Shown: piece after piece, positions 1 to 10,249 of the stretch
Position numbering within the stretch: position 1 is the first letter of the stretch
How the letters are laid out: each line of letters starts with the position of its first letter
Assembly (NCBI RefSeq): GCF_000691225.1
Contig: NZ_JMSZ01000024.1
Coordinates: 62,001-126,000, forward strand
Direction: 5' to 3'
Source of the DNA: Nitrincola lacisaponensis
Lineage (GTDB): Bacteria; Pseudomonadota; Gammaproteobacteria; Pseudomonadales; Balneatricaceae
Length of the DNA stretch: 64,000 nucleotides
Program-made: the position numbers and the translations under genes
Notes under the pieces: generated by a model
The model's input: the letters and a program-made list of their open reading frames with translations, nothing else
Database searches by the model: none
What the model was told of the DNA's origin: nothing

Positions 1-658
1 TATGGCTCATATCGCTGGCCTGGTTGCGGCTGGCGTTTATCCTTCACCCGTGCAGCTGGCGGATGTGGTCACCACGACAACCCATAAAACACTGGGTGGC
101 CCGCGTGGCGGTCTGATCCTGTCTGCGCGCGCAGATGAAGAACTGCAGAAGAAACTGAACTTTGCCGTATTCCCTGAATCCCAGGGTGGGCCTTTGATGC
201 ACGTGATTGCCGCCAAGGCGGTCTGCTTCAAAGAAGCGATGGAGCCTGAATGGCAGGCTTACCAGGCGCAGGTTGTCAAGAATGCCCAGGCGATGGTGAA
301 GGTGTTCCTGTCACGCGGTATTGATATCGTTTCCGGTGGAACCGAAGATCACCTGTTCCTTGTAGACCTGATCAAAAAGGATATCACCGGTAAGGATGCA
401 GATGCGGCCTTGGGCCGTGCCAACATCACCGTGAACAAGAACTCTGTGCCGAATGATCCACGTTCGCCCTTTGTCACTTCCGGTCTGCGTATTGGTACGC
501 CTGCGGTGACACGTCGCGGCTTCAAGGAAGCTGAAGTGGAGCAGCTGGCGGGCTGGATTTGTGATATTCTTGACGATATCCAGAATGAAGACACAATCCA
601 GCAGGTCAAGGCTCAGGTGAAAGCCATCTGTGCACGTTTCCCTGTGTATAAGTCATAA
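1..658 (+). CDS. glyA: Serine hydroxymethyltransferase, C-terminal part
   Basis: This is the 3' part of glyA; the gene begins before the window. The enzyme is a cytosolic PLP enzyme that converts serine and tetrahydrofolate into glycine and 5,10-methylene-THF. The visible part contains the PLP-lysine motif [14 protein letters not shown] near its start and ends with the usual C-terminal domain, including the [14 protein letters not shown] segment. About 218 residues are seen of a family length near 417. The methionine at base 2 is internal. It is followed by nrdR, a common gammaproteobacterial order. Identity is certain; only the N-terminal half is missing. Confidence 0.97.
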   Translation, partial: MAHIAGLVAAGVYPSPVQLADVVTTTTHKTLGGPRGGLILSARADEELQKKLNFAVFPESQGGPLMHVIAAKAVCFKEAMEPEWQAYQAQVVKNAQAMVKVFLSRGIDIVSGGTEDHLFLVDLIKKDITGKDADAALGRANITVNKNSVPNDPRSPFVTSGLRIGTPAVTRRGFKEAEVEQLAGWICDILDDIQNEDTIQQVKAQVKAICARFPVYKS

Positions 659-665
659 CTCACAT

Positions 666-687
666 GCGGCACCGATTCCGGTGCCGC
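666..687 (+). terminator. GC-rich hairpin between glyA and nrdR
   Basis: A perfect 9-bp inverted repeat, GCGGCACCG / CGGTGCCGC with a 4-base loop, starts 8 bases after the glyA stop. Only a weak CTCTTT follows and there is no strong T-run. It could be a partial terminator or an mRNA-stabilising hairpin for glyA. Confidence 0.55.
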
Positions 688-716
688 GACAACGCTCTTT
701 AGAACCGAGGCAGCCA

Positions 717-1193
717 ATGCATTGTCCATTTTGTGGCGAACATGAAACCAAGGTTGTTGACTCCAGGCTCGTCGCTGAGGGTCAGCAGATACGTCGGCGT
801 CGTGAATGTATTAGTTGCCATGAGCGTTTTACCACCTTCGAAGCCGCTGAGCTGTTAATGCCCAAAGTGGTGAAGAATGATGGTACCCGTCAACCTTTCG
901 ATGAAGACAAACTGCGTGCCGGTATCCAGCGAGCGCTGGAAAAGCGTCCGGTCAGCGTGGAAGAGTTTGAAGCCTGCCTGACCCGTATCAAACACCGCCT
1001 GCGTGCGACAGGTGAGCGCGAACTGCCATCCCGTGAAGTGGGTGAGGCGGTGATGCAGGAGCTGCATAAGCTGGATCAGGTTGCCTATGTCCGTTTTGCA
1101 TCGGTGTATCGCAGTTTTCAGGATATTCACGAATTTCGTCAGGAAATTGACCGACTGGCTTCCCATAAGGTGCCGTCCGAGGCGTCTGAATGA
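717..1193 (+). CDS. nrdR: Transcriptional repressor NrdR
   Basis: NrdR represses ribonucleotide reductase operons in response to the ATP/dATP state. The 158-residue protein begins MHCPFC and has a four-cysteine zinc ribbon (C3, C6, C31, C34), then an ATP-cone domain over roughly residues 49-139. The ATG at 717 was chosen because the zinc ribbon starts at residue 3, as in the family; an open frame extends upstream to 630 but has no homologous sequence. The stop overlaps the ribD start (ATGA), which points to translational coupling with the riboflavin genes. Confidence 0.96.
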   Translation: MHCPFCGEHETKVVDSRLVAEGQQIRRRRECISCHERFTTFEAAELLMPKVVKNDGTRQPFDEDKLRAGIQRALEKRPVSVEEFEACLTRIKHRLRATGERELPSREVGEAVMQELHKLDQVAYVRFASVYRSFQDIHEFRQEIDRLASHKVPSEASE

Positions 1194-2311
1194 GTTTCAG
1201 TGCTGACGACCATCGTTTTATGGCGCGTGCATTGCAATTGGCAGCACGAGGCCTGTACACCACTGACCCAAACCCGAGGGTCGGCTGTGTCCTGGTGCGT
1301 GATGGCGACATTGTGGGTGAAGCCTGGCATCAGCGTGCCGGTGAACCGCACGCCGAACCGCTGGCTTTGTGTCAGGCAGGTGCCCGCGCCCAGGGTGCCA
1401 CAGCCTATGTGACACTGGAACCCTGCAGTCATTTCGGGCGCACGCCACCCTGTGCCGATGCGCTGATTGCAGCGGGTGTCAGCCGGGTAGTCGTTGCCAT
1501 GCAGGATCCCAATCCACTGGTCGCAGGTCAGGGGCTGGAGCGTCTGCAGCAGGCAGGTATTGCTGTTGAGTGTGGTGTTCTGGAAGCCCAGGCAACTGCA
1601 TTGAACCCTGGTTTTATCCAGCGTATGCGTGTTGGACGCCCCTTTGTGCGCCTCAAACTGGCGATGAGCCTGGATGGTCGCACAGCCATGCGCAGTGGTG
1701 AATCCCAATGGATTACCGGCAGTGCTGCGCGCGCAGATGTGCAGCGCTTACGGGCGCGCAGCTCCGCGATCATTACCGGAATCGATTCTGTGTGTCTGGA
1801 TGATCCCCAGCTCACTGTACGTGATCCGGATCTGCTGTCTGAGGGTACAGCATTACAGCCTTTGCGGGTGGTGCTGGATTCACACCTGCGCCTTTCGCCT
1901 TCTGCGCGTGTGCTGCAGGTGCCTGGCAAGGTATTGCTGGTGACATCGGATCAGGTCGCACCTGCTCAGCTAGCCGAACTGGCATCAGGCAGTGTCGACT
2001 GGCTGGCATTGCCACTGGATGATCAGGGGCGCATACCGCTGGCGCCAGTACTGCAGCATCTGGCGCAGTCCTGCCAGTCTAATGAAGTCCTGGTGGAGAC
2101 CGGTGCGACGCTGGCTGGCAGTTTTATGGCTCAGGGTCTGGTTGATGAGCTGGTTGTCTATATGGCCCCCACTCTGTTGGGCAGTGATGCACGTCCCTTG
2201 CTGGAGCTGCCGCTGACGCAGATGGCACAGCAGCAACGCCTGCAACTCACAGATGTGCGCCATTTTGGCGATGATTTGCGTTTGACATACAAGCCGCTAA
2301 CGGAGTGTTGA
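1190..2311 (+). CDS. ribD: Bifunctional pyrimidine deaminase/reductase RibD
   Basis: RibD catalyses the second and third steps of riboflavin synthesis: deamination of the pyrimidine from GTP cyclohydrolase II, then side-chain reduction with NADPH. The N-terminal deaminase zinc site is visible as HAE (H54, E56) and [11 protein letters not shown] (C79, C88). The reductase domain starts near residue 148 ([15 protein letters not shown]). Length is 373 residues, normal for the family. The start overlaps the nrdR stop by 4 bases and ribE begins 1 base after its stop, so it is part of one operon. Confidence 0.97.
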   Translation: MSFSADDHRFMARALQLAARGLYTTDPNPRVGCVLVRDGDIVGEAWHQRAGEPHAEPLALCQAGARAQGATAYVTLEPCSHFGRTPPCADALIAAGVSRVVVAMQDPNPLVAGQGLERLQQAGIAVECGVLEAQATALNPGFIQRMRVGRPFVRLKLAMSLDGRTAMRSGESQWITGSAARADVQRLRARSSAIITGIDSVCLDDPQLTVRDPDLLSEGTALQPLRVVLDSHLRLSPSARVLQVPGKVLLVTSDQVAPAQLAELASGSVDWLALPLDDQGRIPLAPVLQHLAQSCQSNEVLVETGATLAGSFMAQGLVDELVVYMAPTLLGSDARPLLELPLTQMAQQQRLQLTDVRHFGDDLRLTYKPLTEC

Positions 2312-2312
2312 G

Positions 2313-2987
2313 ATGTTTACAGGTATTATTGAGGCGGTCGGAGAAGTCGCGGATATTCGCATGAAAGATGGCGATATGCAGCTGACTTTGCGTACCGGCA
2401 AGCTCGATCTGAGTGATGTAAAACTGGGCGACAGTATTGCGGTCAATGGCGTCTGTCTGACCGCTGTGGTATTGCCGGGTGACGGCTTTGTTGCGGATGT
2501 GTCACGCGAAACACTGGCGCATACCCGTTTTGAAAACCTCAAAGTGGGTGAACCGGTGAATCTGGAAAAAGCCCTGATGCCGACCAGTCGTCTGGGTGGA
2601 CATCTGGTCAGCGGCCATGTCGATGGTCTGGGTGAAGTGGTTGAGCGTCATGATGATGCCCGGTCAATCCGTTTTACCCTCAAGGCGCCTGCCGAGCTGA
2701 GCCGCTATATTGCCCATAAGGGTTCGATTACAGTGGATGGTGTCAGCTTGACGGTGAATGCCGTCCAGGGCGATCATTTTGAATTGAATATAGTGCCTCA
2801 CACAGCCCAGGAAACCATTATGGACCACTATCAAAGTGGTCGTCAGGTGCACCTGGAAGTGGATCTGATTGCCCGTTATCTGGAGCGATTGCTTCAGGGG
2901 GGCGCTGCCGGACATTCGAGTAGCGCTGAATCTACAGGTATCAGCCTGGAAAAACTGGCAGAATACGGCTTTACCCGCCGCCGATAA
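2313..2987 (+). CDS. ribE: Riboflavin synthase, alpha subunit
   Basis: The enzyme dismutates two molecules of 6,7-dimethyl-8-ribityllumazine to riboflavin and the pyrimidine precursor. The 224-residue protein shows the two lumazine-binding repeats: the first opens [12 protein letters not shown] and the second holds [15 protein letters not shown] near residue 97. It starts directly after ribD and is followed by ribBX after 18 bases. This gene is called ribC in E. coli. Confidence 0.96.
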   Translation: MFTGIIEAVGEVADIRMKDGDMQLTLRTGKLDLSDVKLGDSIAVNGVCLTAVVLPGDGFVADVSRETLAHTRFENLKVGEPVNLEKALMPTSRLGGHLVSGHVDGLGEVVERHDDARSIRFTLKAPAELSRYIAHKGSITVDGVSLTVNAVQGDHFELNIVPHTAQETIMDHYQSGRQVHLEVDLIARYLERLLQGGAAGHSSSAESTGISLEKLAEYGFTRRR

Positions 2988-3005
2988 GTATCCGGAGAGT
3001 ACACC

Positions 3006-4127
3006 ATGGAGCTGAACAGCCCCGAAGAACTGATTGAAGATATACGCCAAGGTAAAATGGTCATCCTGATGGATGACGAGGATCGTGAAAACGAAGGTGA
3101 CCTGGTGATTGCGGCAGAGAAGGTACGCCCTGAAGATATCAACTTCATGGCGACCCACGCTCGCGGACTCATCTGCCTGACGCTGACGCGGGAGCGCTGT
3201 GAGCAGCTTAATCTGCCGTTGATGGTGAGAAGCAATGGCGCGCAGTTCTCGACCAACTTTACCCTGTCGATAGAAGCGGCCACCGGCGTGACGACCGGTA
3301 TTTCTGCTGCCGACCGTGCGCATACTGTTCAGATGGCGGTGAAGCCGGATGCACGGCCCGAAGATATCGTGCAGCCAGGACATATTTTCCCGCTGATGGC
3401 ACAGCCGGGTGGCGTACTCAGCCGTGCCGGACACACTGAAGCGGGTTGTGATCTGCCACGACTGGCAGGGCTGACGCCTGCGTCGGTGATTGTCGAAGTG
3501 ATGAACGATGATGGCAGCATGGCGCGTCGTCCGGATCTGGAAAAGTTTGCGGCTCGCCATGGCCTGAAGATCGGCACCATTGCCGACCTGATTCACTACC
3601 GTACCCTGAACGAGCACACAATTGTGCGTGAAAGTGAAGGGGAGCTGCCTACAGAATATGGCACTTTCCGCTATATTACCTATCGGGACGAGATTAAGAA
3701 CTGTACCCATCTGGCGATGGTGAAAGGTGATATTCAGGCTGATATCGCCACGCTGGTGCGGGTACATATCCGTTCAGAGGTGTTGCGTGATGTTGTTGGC
3801 GCAGTCACCAGTGAAGAGAAAAAATGGACCATGCGACGCGCATTGCGCCGGGTGGCTGAAGAAGAAAACGGGGTGGTGCTGTTGCTCGACAGCGGTCACC
3901 GTATTGATCTGGGCGATGCCGTCGATCAGATGCTGAATGGCAGTCTGGCACGCTCCAAGGTCAACGTCAGTGCATCAGGTGCCTATTTGACCGTCGGTAC
4001 AGGTTCGCAAATTCTGCGAGATCTGGGCGTAGGTAAAATGCGCCTGATGAGTGCACCGATGAAATTTAATGCGATTTCCGGATTTGATCTGGAGATTGAA
4101 GAATACATTCCCTACCAGGACGAATAA
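3006..4127 (+). CDS. ribBX: DHBP synthase with degenerate GTP cyclohydrolase II domain (RibBX type)
   Basis: The N-terminal domain (about residues 1-200) is 3,4-dihydroxy-2-butanone-4-phosphate synthase, making the four-carbon unit for lumazine from ribulose 5-phosphate. It has the acidic [10 protein letters not shown] motif near residue 23 and [10 protein letters not shown] further on. The C-terminal domain resembles GTP cyclohydrolase II, but the zinc motif with three cysteines is absent: the aligned stretch reads [18 protein letters not shown] complete ribA lies at 6564, so this domain is probably not catalytic, as described for RibBX of Shewanella. Length is 373 residues. Confidence 0.93.
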   Translation: MELNSPEELIEDIRQGKMVILMDDEDRENEGDLVIAAEKVRPEDINFMATHARGLICLTLTRERCEQLNLPLMVRSNGAQFSTNFTLSIEAATGVTTGISAADRAHTVQMAVKPDARPEDIVQPGHIFPLMAQPGGVLSRAGHTEAGCDLPRLAGLTPASVIVEVMNDDGSMARRPDLEKFAARHGLKIGTIADLIHYRTLNEHTIVRESEGELPTEYGTFRYITYRDEIKNCTHLAMVKGDIQADIATLVRVHIRSEVLRDVVGAVTSEEKKWTMRRALRRVAEEENGVVLLLDSGHRIDLGDAVDQMLNGSLARSKVNVSASGAYLTVGTGSQILRDLGVGKMRLMSAPMKFNAISGFDLEIEEYIPYQDE

Positions 4128-4141
4128 CGGAAATCTTATCT

Positions 4142-4615
4142 ATGTCAGTTAAAACCTATGAAGGCGACTTTGTCAGCGCCGATGGAAAGTATGCAATTGT
4201 GGTAGGCCGCTTCAACGCCTTTGTTGTGGAAAGTCTGCTGGAAGGTGCGCTGGACACGCTGAAACGTCACGGTGTCAGTGAAGAAAATATTCGTATCATC
4301 CGTGTTCCGGGTGCATTCGAGATTCCGCTGGCGGTGAAGAAAGTGGCTGGACAGAAGCAGGATGACGCCATCATTGCACTGGGTGCCGTGATTCGTGGCG
4401 GTACACCGCATTTTGAATATGTATCGGCTGAAAGCTCCAAGGGCATCGCACAGGTGATGATGGACTATGATCTGCCTGTAGCCAACGGCATTCTCACAGT
4501 CAACAGCATCGAGCAGGCTGTCGAGCGCTCCGGTACCAAAGCGGGCAACAAGGGTGCTGAAGCAGCCCTGTCAGCGTTGGAAATGGTCAGCCTGATGCGT
4601 CGCCTTGAGGCCTGA
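4142..4615 (+). CDS. ribH: 6,7-dimethyl-8-ribityllumazine synthase
   Basis: RibH condenses the pyrimidine intermediate with DHBP to give the lumazine precursor of riboflavin, usually as a large oligomeric shell. The 157-residue protein shows the family motifs VPGAFEIP and [14 protein letters not shown], the latter with the catalytic histidine. It lies between ribBX and nusB in the same tight operon. Confidence 0.97.
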   Translation: MSVKTYEGDFVSADGKYAIVVGRFNAFVVESLLEGALDTLKRHGVSEENIRIIRVPGAFEIPLAVKKVAGQKQDDAIIALGAVIRGGTPHFEYVSAESSKGIAQVMMDYDLPVANGILTVNSIEQAVERSGTKAGNKGAEAALSALEMVSLMRRLEA

Positions 4616-4619
4616 TGGA

Positions 4620-5096
4620 ATGAGTGAGTCATCCGGTTCCGATAAAAAACGTAAACTGTCCCGCACTGAAATGCGTCGCAACGCACGTAACTACACGTTA
4701 CAGGCGTTGTATCAGTGGCAGATGGCCTCTCAGCCTGTGAATGAAATTGAAGCGCAGTTTCGCGTCAACAATGATATGTCCGATACCGATGTAGCCTTGT
4801 TTGGTGAGTTGCTGCGGGGTGTCACGGCACGTGCCAAAACGCTGGATCAGGCCTACTCGCTGTTTCTGGATCGCTCGGTAGACGATCTTGATCCGGTTGA
4901 GCTGGCGGTCCTGCGTATCGGCGCCTATGAGCTGATCGAACGGCTGGAAGTACCGTATCGCGTGGCGATCAATGAGAGTGTCGAACTGGCCAAAACCTTT
5001 GGTGCGACAGAAAGCCACCGTTATGTAAACGGCGTGCTGGACAAGCTGGCACAGAAAGTGCGCGCTGCGGAAGTGATGGCCCGACGTGAGCGCTGA
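4620..5096 (+). CDS. nusB: Transcription antitermination factor NusB
   Basis: NusB binds boxA RNA with NusE (S10) and supports rRNA antitermination. The product is 158 residues, alpha-helical, with [16 protein letters not shown] near the start and the conserved C-terminal [19 protein letters not shown] chose the ATG at 4620, 4 bases after the ribH stop; an in-frame start at 4605 inside ribH would add five residues. Its stop overlaps the thiL start (TGATG). Confidence 0.95.
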   Translation: MSESSGSDKKRKLSRTEMRRNARNYTLQALYQWQMASQPVNEIEAQFRVNNDMSDTDVALFGELLRGVTARAKTLDQAYSLFLDRSVDDLDPVELAVLRIGAYELIERLEVPYRVAINESVELAKTFGATESHRYVNGVLDKLAQKVRAAEVMARRER

Positions 5097-6079
5097 TGGG
5101 CGAGTTTGAACTGATCCGGCGTTACTTTGCGCGCAAGCAACCGACTTCCAGCAGTGTACTGCTGGGAATAGGGGATGATGCCGCACTGCTGCAACTGCCA
5201 GCTGATGAACAGCTGGTAGTATCAGTTGATACGCTGGTATCGGGCGTTCACTTCCTGCCGGATGCGCCCGCCGAACGCGTGGCGCAACGGGCACTGGGTG
5301 CTGCTGTCAGTGATCTGGCTGCGATGGGTGCCCGGCCACTCTGGTATACCCTGGCGCTGACCTTGCCGGAAGTGTCTGAGGGCTGGCTGGAGCGTTTTGC
5401 GTCTGCTCTGGCACAGCGTTCAGCTGAACTGGGTATTATTCTGGTGGGCGGTGATACCACCCGTGGGCCTTTGTCGCTGTCTTTGACTGTGCATGGGGCT
5501 GTCCGGCCAGGTCATGCACTGCGTCGCAGTGGTGCCCGTGCCGGTGACCTGATTCTGGTCAGCGGCACGCTGGGAGACAGCCGGGCCGGTCTGGAGAGTC
5601 TACTGCATCCGCAGACCGCTGAACGTGCCAGTCTGGACTGGCTGCGTGAGCGTTTTTACCGACCGGAACCGCGCTTGCAACTGGCAGAGCGTCTGGCATC
5701 ACTGGCGCATAGTGCCGTAGATATTTCGGATGGCCTGCTGGCTGACCTTGGACATATTCTGCAAGCCAGTCAGTGCGGTGCCGAACTGGAAGTGACGGCC
5801 TTGCCACTGTCGCAGGCACTGTTGGACTTTACACCGGATGTCGAGACACGTGAACACTGGGCGCTGACCGGGGGAGAGGACTTTGAACTCTGTTTGACTC
5901 TTCCTGAGCAGCACTGGGAAGCCGCGCGTCAGATTGCGACCGCGCTGGATGTTCCCTTGACCCCGGTCGGACGCATTCTGAGCGCGCCCACACTCTGTCT
6001 GCTGCGTGAAGGGCAGCCCATCACCTTGCCTTCCATTGCTTCAGGTTATGATCATTTCAGGAGTCAGCATGGCCGATAA
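5096..6079 (+). CDS. thiL: Thiamine-monophosphate kinase
   Basis: ThiL phosphorylates thiamine monophosphate to the active cofactor thiamine diphosphate. The 327-residue protein has the family's ATP/magnesium residues: GIGDDAAL near residue 25, SVDTLVSGVHF near 43, GGDTTRG near 120 and DISDGLLADLGH near 205. It is coupled to nusB by overlapping stop and start and overlaps pgpA by 11 bases. Confidence 0.96.
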   Translation: MGEFELIRRYFARKQPTSSSVLLGIGDDAALLQLPADEQLVVSVDTLVSGVHFLPDAPAERVAQRALGAAVSDLAAMGARPLWYTLALTLPEVSEGWLERFASALAQRSAELGIILVGGDTTRGPLSLSLTVHGAVRPGHALRRSGARAGDLILVSGTLGDSRAGLESLLHPQTAERASLDWLRERFYRPEPRLQLAERLASLAHSAVDISDGLLADLGHILQASQCGAELEVTALPLSQALLDFTPDVETREHWALTGGEDFELCLTLPEQHWEAARQIATALDVPLTPVGRILSAPTLCLLREGQPITLPSIASGYDHFRSQHGR

Positions 6080-6551
6080 AACACCTGCATCAGTCTGGTA
6101 TAACCCGGTTCACTTTGCCGCGTTTGGCTTTGGCAGTGGCGCCGCACCTGTTGCCCCGGGTACCTTCGGGACACTGGCCGCCTTGCCTCTGTGGCTGTTT
6201 ATTTTTGCTCCTTTATCGACCGATGCCTATCTGTTGACGCTGCTGGTGAGCTTTATTATCGGCGTCTGGCTGTGTCATCAGACTTCGGAAGATATCGGCG
6301 TACATGATCATGGCGGGATCGTCTGGGATGAGTTTGTCGGACTCTGGATCGCGCTGTTTGCGGTGCCGATGCACTGGTTCTGGATACTGCTGGGTTTTGC
6401 CTTGTTCCGTCTGTTTGATATCTGGAAACCCTGGCCGATAGGCTGGGCCGACCGTCGTGTAAGTGGCGGGCTGGGCATTATGCTGGATGATGTGATTGCC
6501 GGTGTTTATGCATTGGTGGTACTCCAGTGTTTACTTTTTATCTTTAATTAA
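6069..6551 (+). CDS. pgpA: Phosphatidylglycerophosphatase A
   Basis: PgpA removes the phosphate from phosphatidylglycerophosphate in the inner membrane. The 160-residue protein has several hydrophobic segments and the family motif GSGAAPVAPGTFGTLAALP near residue 20, plus DEFVGLW and FDIWKPWPIGWAD. The ATG at 6069 is preceded by AGGAG at 6059-6063 inside the end of thiL; earlier in-frame starts are not supported by homology. The thiL-pgpA order is common in gammaproteobacteria. Confidence 0.95.
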   Translation: MADKTPASVWYNPVHFAAFGFGSGAAPVAPGTFGTLAALPLWLFIFAPLSTDAYLLTLLVSFIIGVWLCHQTSEDIGVHDHGGIVWDEFVGLWIALFAVPMHWFWILLGFALFRLFDIWKPWPIGWADRRVSGGLGIMLDDVIAGVYALVVLQCLLFIFN

Positions 6552-6563
6552 CGGGTACTGATC

Positions 6564-7175
6564 TTGTCTGTTGAGTATGTTGCGCAATCCAGGCTGCCTA
6601 CCCCTTGGGGTGTGTTTACCATGGTCGGTTTCGAAGATACCGTCACAGGTAAAGAGCATGTTGCATTGGTGTGTGGAGATGTCAGCGGTGATGCACCGGT
6701 GCTGGCGCGGATGCATTCTGAGTGTCTGACAGGCGACTCACTGTTCAGTCTGCGCTGTGATTGTGGCTTTCAGCTACAGGAAGCCTTGCGTCGTATTTCT
6801 GAAGAAGGACGCGGCGTGCTGCTGTATCTGCGTCAGGAAGGGCGTGGTATCGGTTTGCTGAACAAGATCAAGGCATACCATCTTCAGGACCAGGGTGCCG
6901 ATACGGTTGAAGCCAATGAACAGCTCGGGTTTGCAGCCGATATGCGGGATTACAGCCTGTGTCTGCCGATGCTCAAGCATCTGGGTATCCAGTCGGTCAG
7001 ACTGATGACCAATAACCCGCGCAAAGTCAAAGCACTGGAGGCGGCGGGCGTGACTGTCGCTGAGCGTGTGCCGCTTCAGGTCGGTAAAAACCGGCATAAT
7101 GAAGGCTACCTGCAAACCAAAATGGGCAAGCTGGGCCACATGATGCAGGATGAGCATTTCCGCGATCAGGAGTGA
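6564..7175 (+). CDS. ribA: GTP cyclohydrolase II
   Basis: RibA opens GTP to start riboflavin synthesis. The 203-residue protein has the zinc cysteines C54, C65 and C67 in [17 protein letters not shown] and the catalytic RQEGRGIGL region. The start is TTG at 6564: the protein aligns from this residue with E. coli RibA (MQLKRVAEAKLPTPWG against [16 protein letters not shown]), and no nearby ATG fits. It is the only intact GTP cyclohydrolase II in the window, which explains the degenerate domain of ribBX. Its 3' end overlaps convergent dxs by 10 bases. Confidence 0.96.
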   Translation: MSVEYVAQSRLPTPWGVFTMVGFEDTVTGKEHVALVCGDVSGDAPVLARMHSECLTGDSLFSLRCDCGFQLQEALRRISEEGRGVLLYLRQEGRGIGLLNKIKAYHLQDQGADTVEANEQLGFAADMRDYSLCLPMLKHLGIQSVRLMTNNPRKVKALEAAGVTVAERVPLQVGKNRHNEGYLQTKMGKLGHMMQDEHFRDQE

Positions 7176-8947
7176 TCGCGGATCCAGCGATGTATTGAGG
7201 CTTCGATGCTCTGGCTGTCCAGACCGCAGCTTTGCAGTTGTTGTTCACGGCTGGCGTGATCTATCCACACATCGGGGATGCCCAGTGTCAGCAGAGGGTT
7301 GCTGAATCCCTCAGCATGTAGCCATTCACCGACAGCAGAGCCTGCGCCTCCCTGAATCGCATGATCTTCCAGTGTCACGATCAATCGATGCTGTTTTACC
7401 AGACCTGTGAGTAACCCTGTGTCCAGTGGCTTGACGCTGCGCATGTCCACCAGTGACAGGTTCAGGCGTTCGGCAACTTGCCAGGCCTGATCCAGTAATG
7501 GGCCGAAGTTCAGTAGCAGGTGCTCACCACCCTGGCGCAACAGATGTGCGGCAGGCAAGGCGGGTGGCTGATTCAAATCCGGTAAGTCCTTCGCCTCACT
7601 GCCTCGCGGATAGCGGACAGCCACAATACCGGGTGTCTGATGCGCATAATCGAGCATGCGGGTCAGCTCGGTATGGCTGGAGGGTGTCAGAATCTGTACA
7701 TCGGGCAGGCAACGCAGAAAAGCGATATCAAAGCATCCGGCATGGGTCGCGCCATCTTCACCTACCAGACCCGCACGATCAATGGCCAGCACCAGATCCA
7801 GTTGCTGAATGGCCAAATCATGAATCAACTGATCATAGCCGCGTTGCAAAAAAGTGGAATAGATCGCAACGACCGGCTGCATGCCACCAGCTGCCAGGCC
7901 TGCGGCCAGGGTGAGTGCGTGTTGCTCGGCAATGGCAACATCAAAGTAGCGATCAGGATACTGCTCCGAGAAAGCGATCAGATCAGAGCCTTCGCGCATC
8001 GCTGGAGTGATCGCGCAGAGGCGCGGATCAGTGGCAGCACGTGATACCAGCCACTCACCAAATACATTACAGAATTTTTGCCGTTTCAGACTGGGCGTGT
8101 TTTGCTGCGGCTCCATCTTGGTGATGGCATGAAAGCCGACCGGATCGGCTTCTGCCGGTGCATAGCCCTTTCCCTTGCAGGTAATGACATGCAGAAATTG
8201 TGGCCCCGGCTGCTGTAACACCTGGGTCAGGGTTTGCAGCAGGTGTGGTAAATCATGGCCATCGACCGGACCGGTATAGTTAAATGCCAGGGATTCGAAC
8301 AGGGCTGCCGTGGTGTCACCGCTGAGACGGTTGCGCAGCTTGTTGGCCAGATAGGTGGCCAGCCCGCCTTCATTGCGCGAAATGGACATGTCATTGTCGT
8401 TCAGGATCACCAGCAGATCAGCACCGGTATGTGCCGCATGGTTGAGTGCTTCAAAGGCCATACCGGCTGTCATGGCACCATCGCCAATCACGGCTACACT
8501 GCGACGCGATTCACCTTGCAGCCGTGCCGCCAGTGCCAGCCCCAGCGCGGCACTGATCGAGGTGCTGGAGTGTCCGGTACCAAAAACATCCCAGGGGCTT
8601 TCATCCCGTTTCGGGAAGGGCGCCAGGCCGTGTTGTTGGCGCATGGTCAGCATGCGGGCCTTGCGTCCGGTAAGAATCTTGTGTGGATAACACTGGTGGC
8701 CAACATCCCAGATCAAATGATCGGTGGGGGTGTCGAGGCAATAATGCAGGGCAAGAGTCAGTTCAACCACACCCAGCCCGGCACCAAAATGTCCTCCGGT
8801 TTGTCCGACAGTGTAGAGCAGCCAGTGACGCAGCTCTTCTGCCAGTACAGGCAGTTGCTCGGGAGACAGACGACGCAGATCGGCAGGCGATTCAATTCTG
8901 TCCAGCAGTGGCGTGATGGGCGGGTGTTGCGGCAGTGAGTCCAGCAT
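7166..8947 (-). CDS. dxs: 1-deoxy-D-xylulose-5-phosphate synthase
   Basis: Dxs is the thiamine-diphosphate enzyme that joins pyruvate and glyceraldehyde 3-phosphate as the first step of the MEP isoprenoid pathway. The 593-residue protein contains [16 protein letters not shown], the [15 protein letters not shown] cofactor motif, and the C-terminal transketolase domain ([15 protein letters not shown]). It is slightly shorter than E. coli Dxs (620). It starts at the stop base of ispA, so xseB-ispA-dxs form one operon, as is usual. Confidence 0.97.
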   Translation of the reverse strand: MLDSLPQHPPITPLLDRIESPADLRRLSPEQLPVLAEELRHWLLYTVGQTGGHFGAGLGVVELTLALHYCLDTPTDHLIWDVGHQCYPHKILTGRKARMLTMRQQHGLAPFPKRDESPWDVFGTGHSSTSISAALGLALAARLQGESRRSVAVIGDGAMTAGMAFEALNHAAHTGADLLVILNDNDMSISRNEGGLATYLANKLRNRLSGDTTAALFESLAFNYTGPVDGHDLPHLLQTLTQVLQQPGPQFLHVITCKGKGYAPAEADPVGFHAITKMEPQQNTPSLKRQKFCNVFGEWLVSRAATDPRLCAITPAMREGSDLIAFSEQYPDRYFDVAIAEQHALTLAAGLAAGGMQPVVAIYSTFLQRGYDQLIHDLAIQQLDLVLAIDRAGLVGEDGATHAGCFDIAFLRCLPDVQILTPSSHTELTRMLDYAHQTPGIVAVRYPRGSEAKDLPDLNQPPALPAAHLLRQGGEHLLLNFGPLLDQAWQVAERLNLSLVDMRSVKPLDTGLLTGLVKQHRLIVTLEDHAIQGGAGSAVGEWLHAEGFSNPLLTLGIPDVWIDHASREQQLQSCGLDSQSIEASIHRWIRDHS

Positions 8948-9834
8948 CAGTATTGGCGTCGCACAATATATTCAGCCAGAGCCAGCAGGTCATCCGCTTC
9001 GGTGCCGAAGGGCTGTAGCTCTGCGCGGGCCTGTTGCAACAACTGATCCAGCAGTGTCTTGCAGGCTTCCAGTCCCAGCAATGAGGGGTAGGTGGGCTTA
9101 TTGCGAGCCTGGTCAGAACCACTGGGTTTACCCAGCGTGCCAGTGTCGGCTTCAATATCCAGCAGATCATCCTTGACCTGGAAAGCCAGTCCGATCAGGT
9201 CACCGAAGCGTTGCAAGGCTGCCAGTCGTTCGCCTTGTAACTGTCCGGCTGCTTGCGCGCCCATCACCAGGGCGCAGGTGATCAGGGCACCGGTTTTCAG
9301 TGCATGCATCTGTTGTAACTCTTCCAGCGAGAGTGCCTGACCGACATGGCTCAGGTCAAAGGCTTGCCCCAGTACCATACCACGCTCACCGGCGGCCCGG
9401 CTCAGCGCATGTACCATGGCCAGCTGTTGTGGCGCTGCGTAGTGCTCACTGGGGCGGCTGAGCTGCTCGAATGCGGCGGTCAGCAGGGCATCGCCCGCCA
9501 GAATCGCGGTGGCTTCATCAAAGGCGATATGACAGGTGGGTTTGCCACGGCGCAGCTCATCATTATCCATCGCTGGCAGGTCATCATGAACCAGAGAGTA
9601 GCTGTGCAGCATTTCTATGGCGACAGCCGGAGCATCAGCCTGTGGCAGCGAACCGCCGCAAAAACGACAGGCAAGGTAAACCAGTAGCGGACGAATGCGT
9701 TTGCCACCGTTCAGTAGGCTGTAAAGCATGGCTTCCTGAAGCGCAGGGTAGAGGCTGTCCTGAGTGCTCAGGCTCTGCTGCAGTAACTGCTGGACCCGTT
9801 CGGAATACTGCTGGAGTTGCTGTTCGAGTTTCAA
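8947..9834 (-). CDS. ispA: Farnesyl diphosphate synthase
   Basis: IspA makes farnesyl diphosphate from IPP and DMAPP/GPP. The 295-residue all-alpha prenyltransferase has the first aspartate-rich motif in LVHDDLPAMDND and the second in VKDDLLDIEAD. It overlaps xseB by 4 bases and dxs by 1 base. The separate longer-chain synthase ispB lies at 24008. Confidence 0.96.
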   Translation of the reverse strand: MKLEQQLQQYSERVQQLLQQSLSTQDSLYPALQEAMLYSLLNGGKRIRPLLVYLACRFCGGSLPQADAPAVAIEMLHSYSLVHDDLPAMDNDELRRGKPTCHIAFDEATAILAGDALLTAAFEQLSRPSEHYAAPQQLAMVHALSRAAGERGMVLGQAFDLSHVGQALSLEELQQMHALKTGALITCALVMGAQAAGQLQGERLAALQRFGDLIGLAFQVKDDLLDIEADTGTLGKPSGSDQARNKPTYPSLLGLEACKTLLDQLLQQARAELQPFGTEADDLLALAEYIVRRQY

Positions 9835-10091
9835 GCGTCTGCCTCGGGGTCATTGAAAGGAGTGGCCAGAATCTCACCCTTTTCTTCGGTAAGCAATTTC
9901 ACTTTCTGCTCGGCCTGCTCCAGTATCTGTTGGCACTGCCGGGTCAGGCGTATGCCTTCTTCGAAGGCCTGCAAAGAGGCTTCTATGCTGAGTGATCCGC
10001 TTTCCATTTCGCTGACCAGAGTTTCCAGACGCGCCATCGACGCCTCAAAGCTGGGGGTATGTTCAGTGTCTGACATGCGACTCACCTTCAT
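9831..10091 (-). CDS. xseB: Exodeoxyribonuclease VII small subunit
   Basis: XseB is the small helical subunit of exonuclease VII. The 86-residue product carries the family core SFEASMARLETLVSEMESG and SLEEGI-like FEEGIRLTRQCQQILEQAEQKV. It is the first gene of the operon with ispA and dxs, and is divergent from pomA. Confidence 0.95.
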   Translation of the reverse strand: MKVSRMSDTEHTPSFEASMARLETLVSEMESGSLSIEASLQAFEEGIRLTRQCQQILEQAEQKVKLLTEEKGEILATPFNDPEADA

Positions 10092-10249
10092 TGAAAATAA
10101 CGCTGCAACTTACCCAACCTGCCGGACCGGGTCAATCCGGCGCAACAGGAAATGCTTAAATAGCAGGTGAACAGTTGTATAAATCTGGTATTATCTGCAT
10201 TAAATGCAGTGGTATAAAGCCTTATCCTGTCTGTTTCAGAGGTCTGTTC

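Noticed and set aside
2988-3005. FMN riboswitch upstream of ribBX
   Set aside because: The gap between ribE and ribBX is only 18 bases, and no RFN-like fold is seen elsewhere in the operon.
2664-3767. A 367-codon minus-strand frame across ribE and ribBX
   Set aside because: Both genes on the plus strand have clear family motifs; the antisense frame has none.
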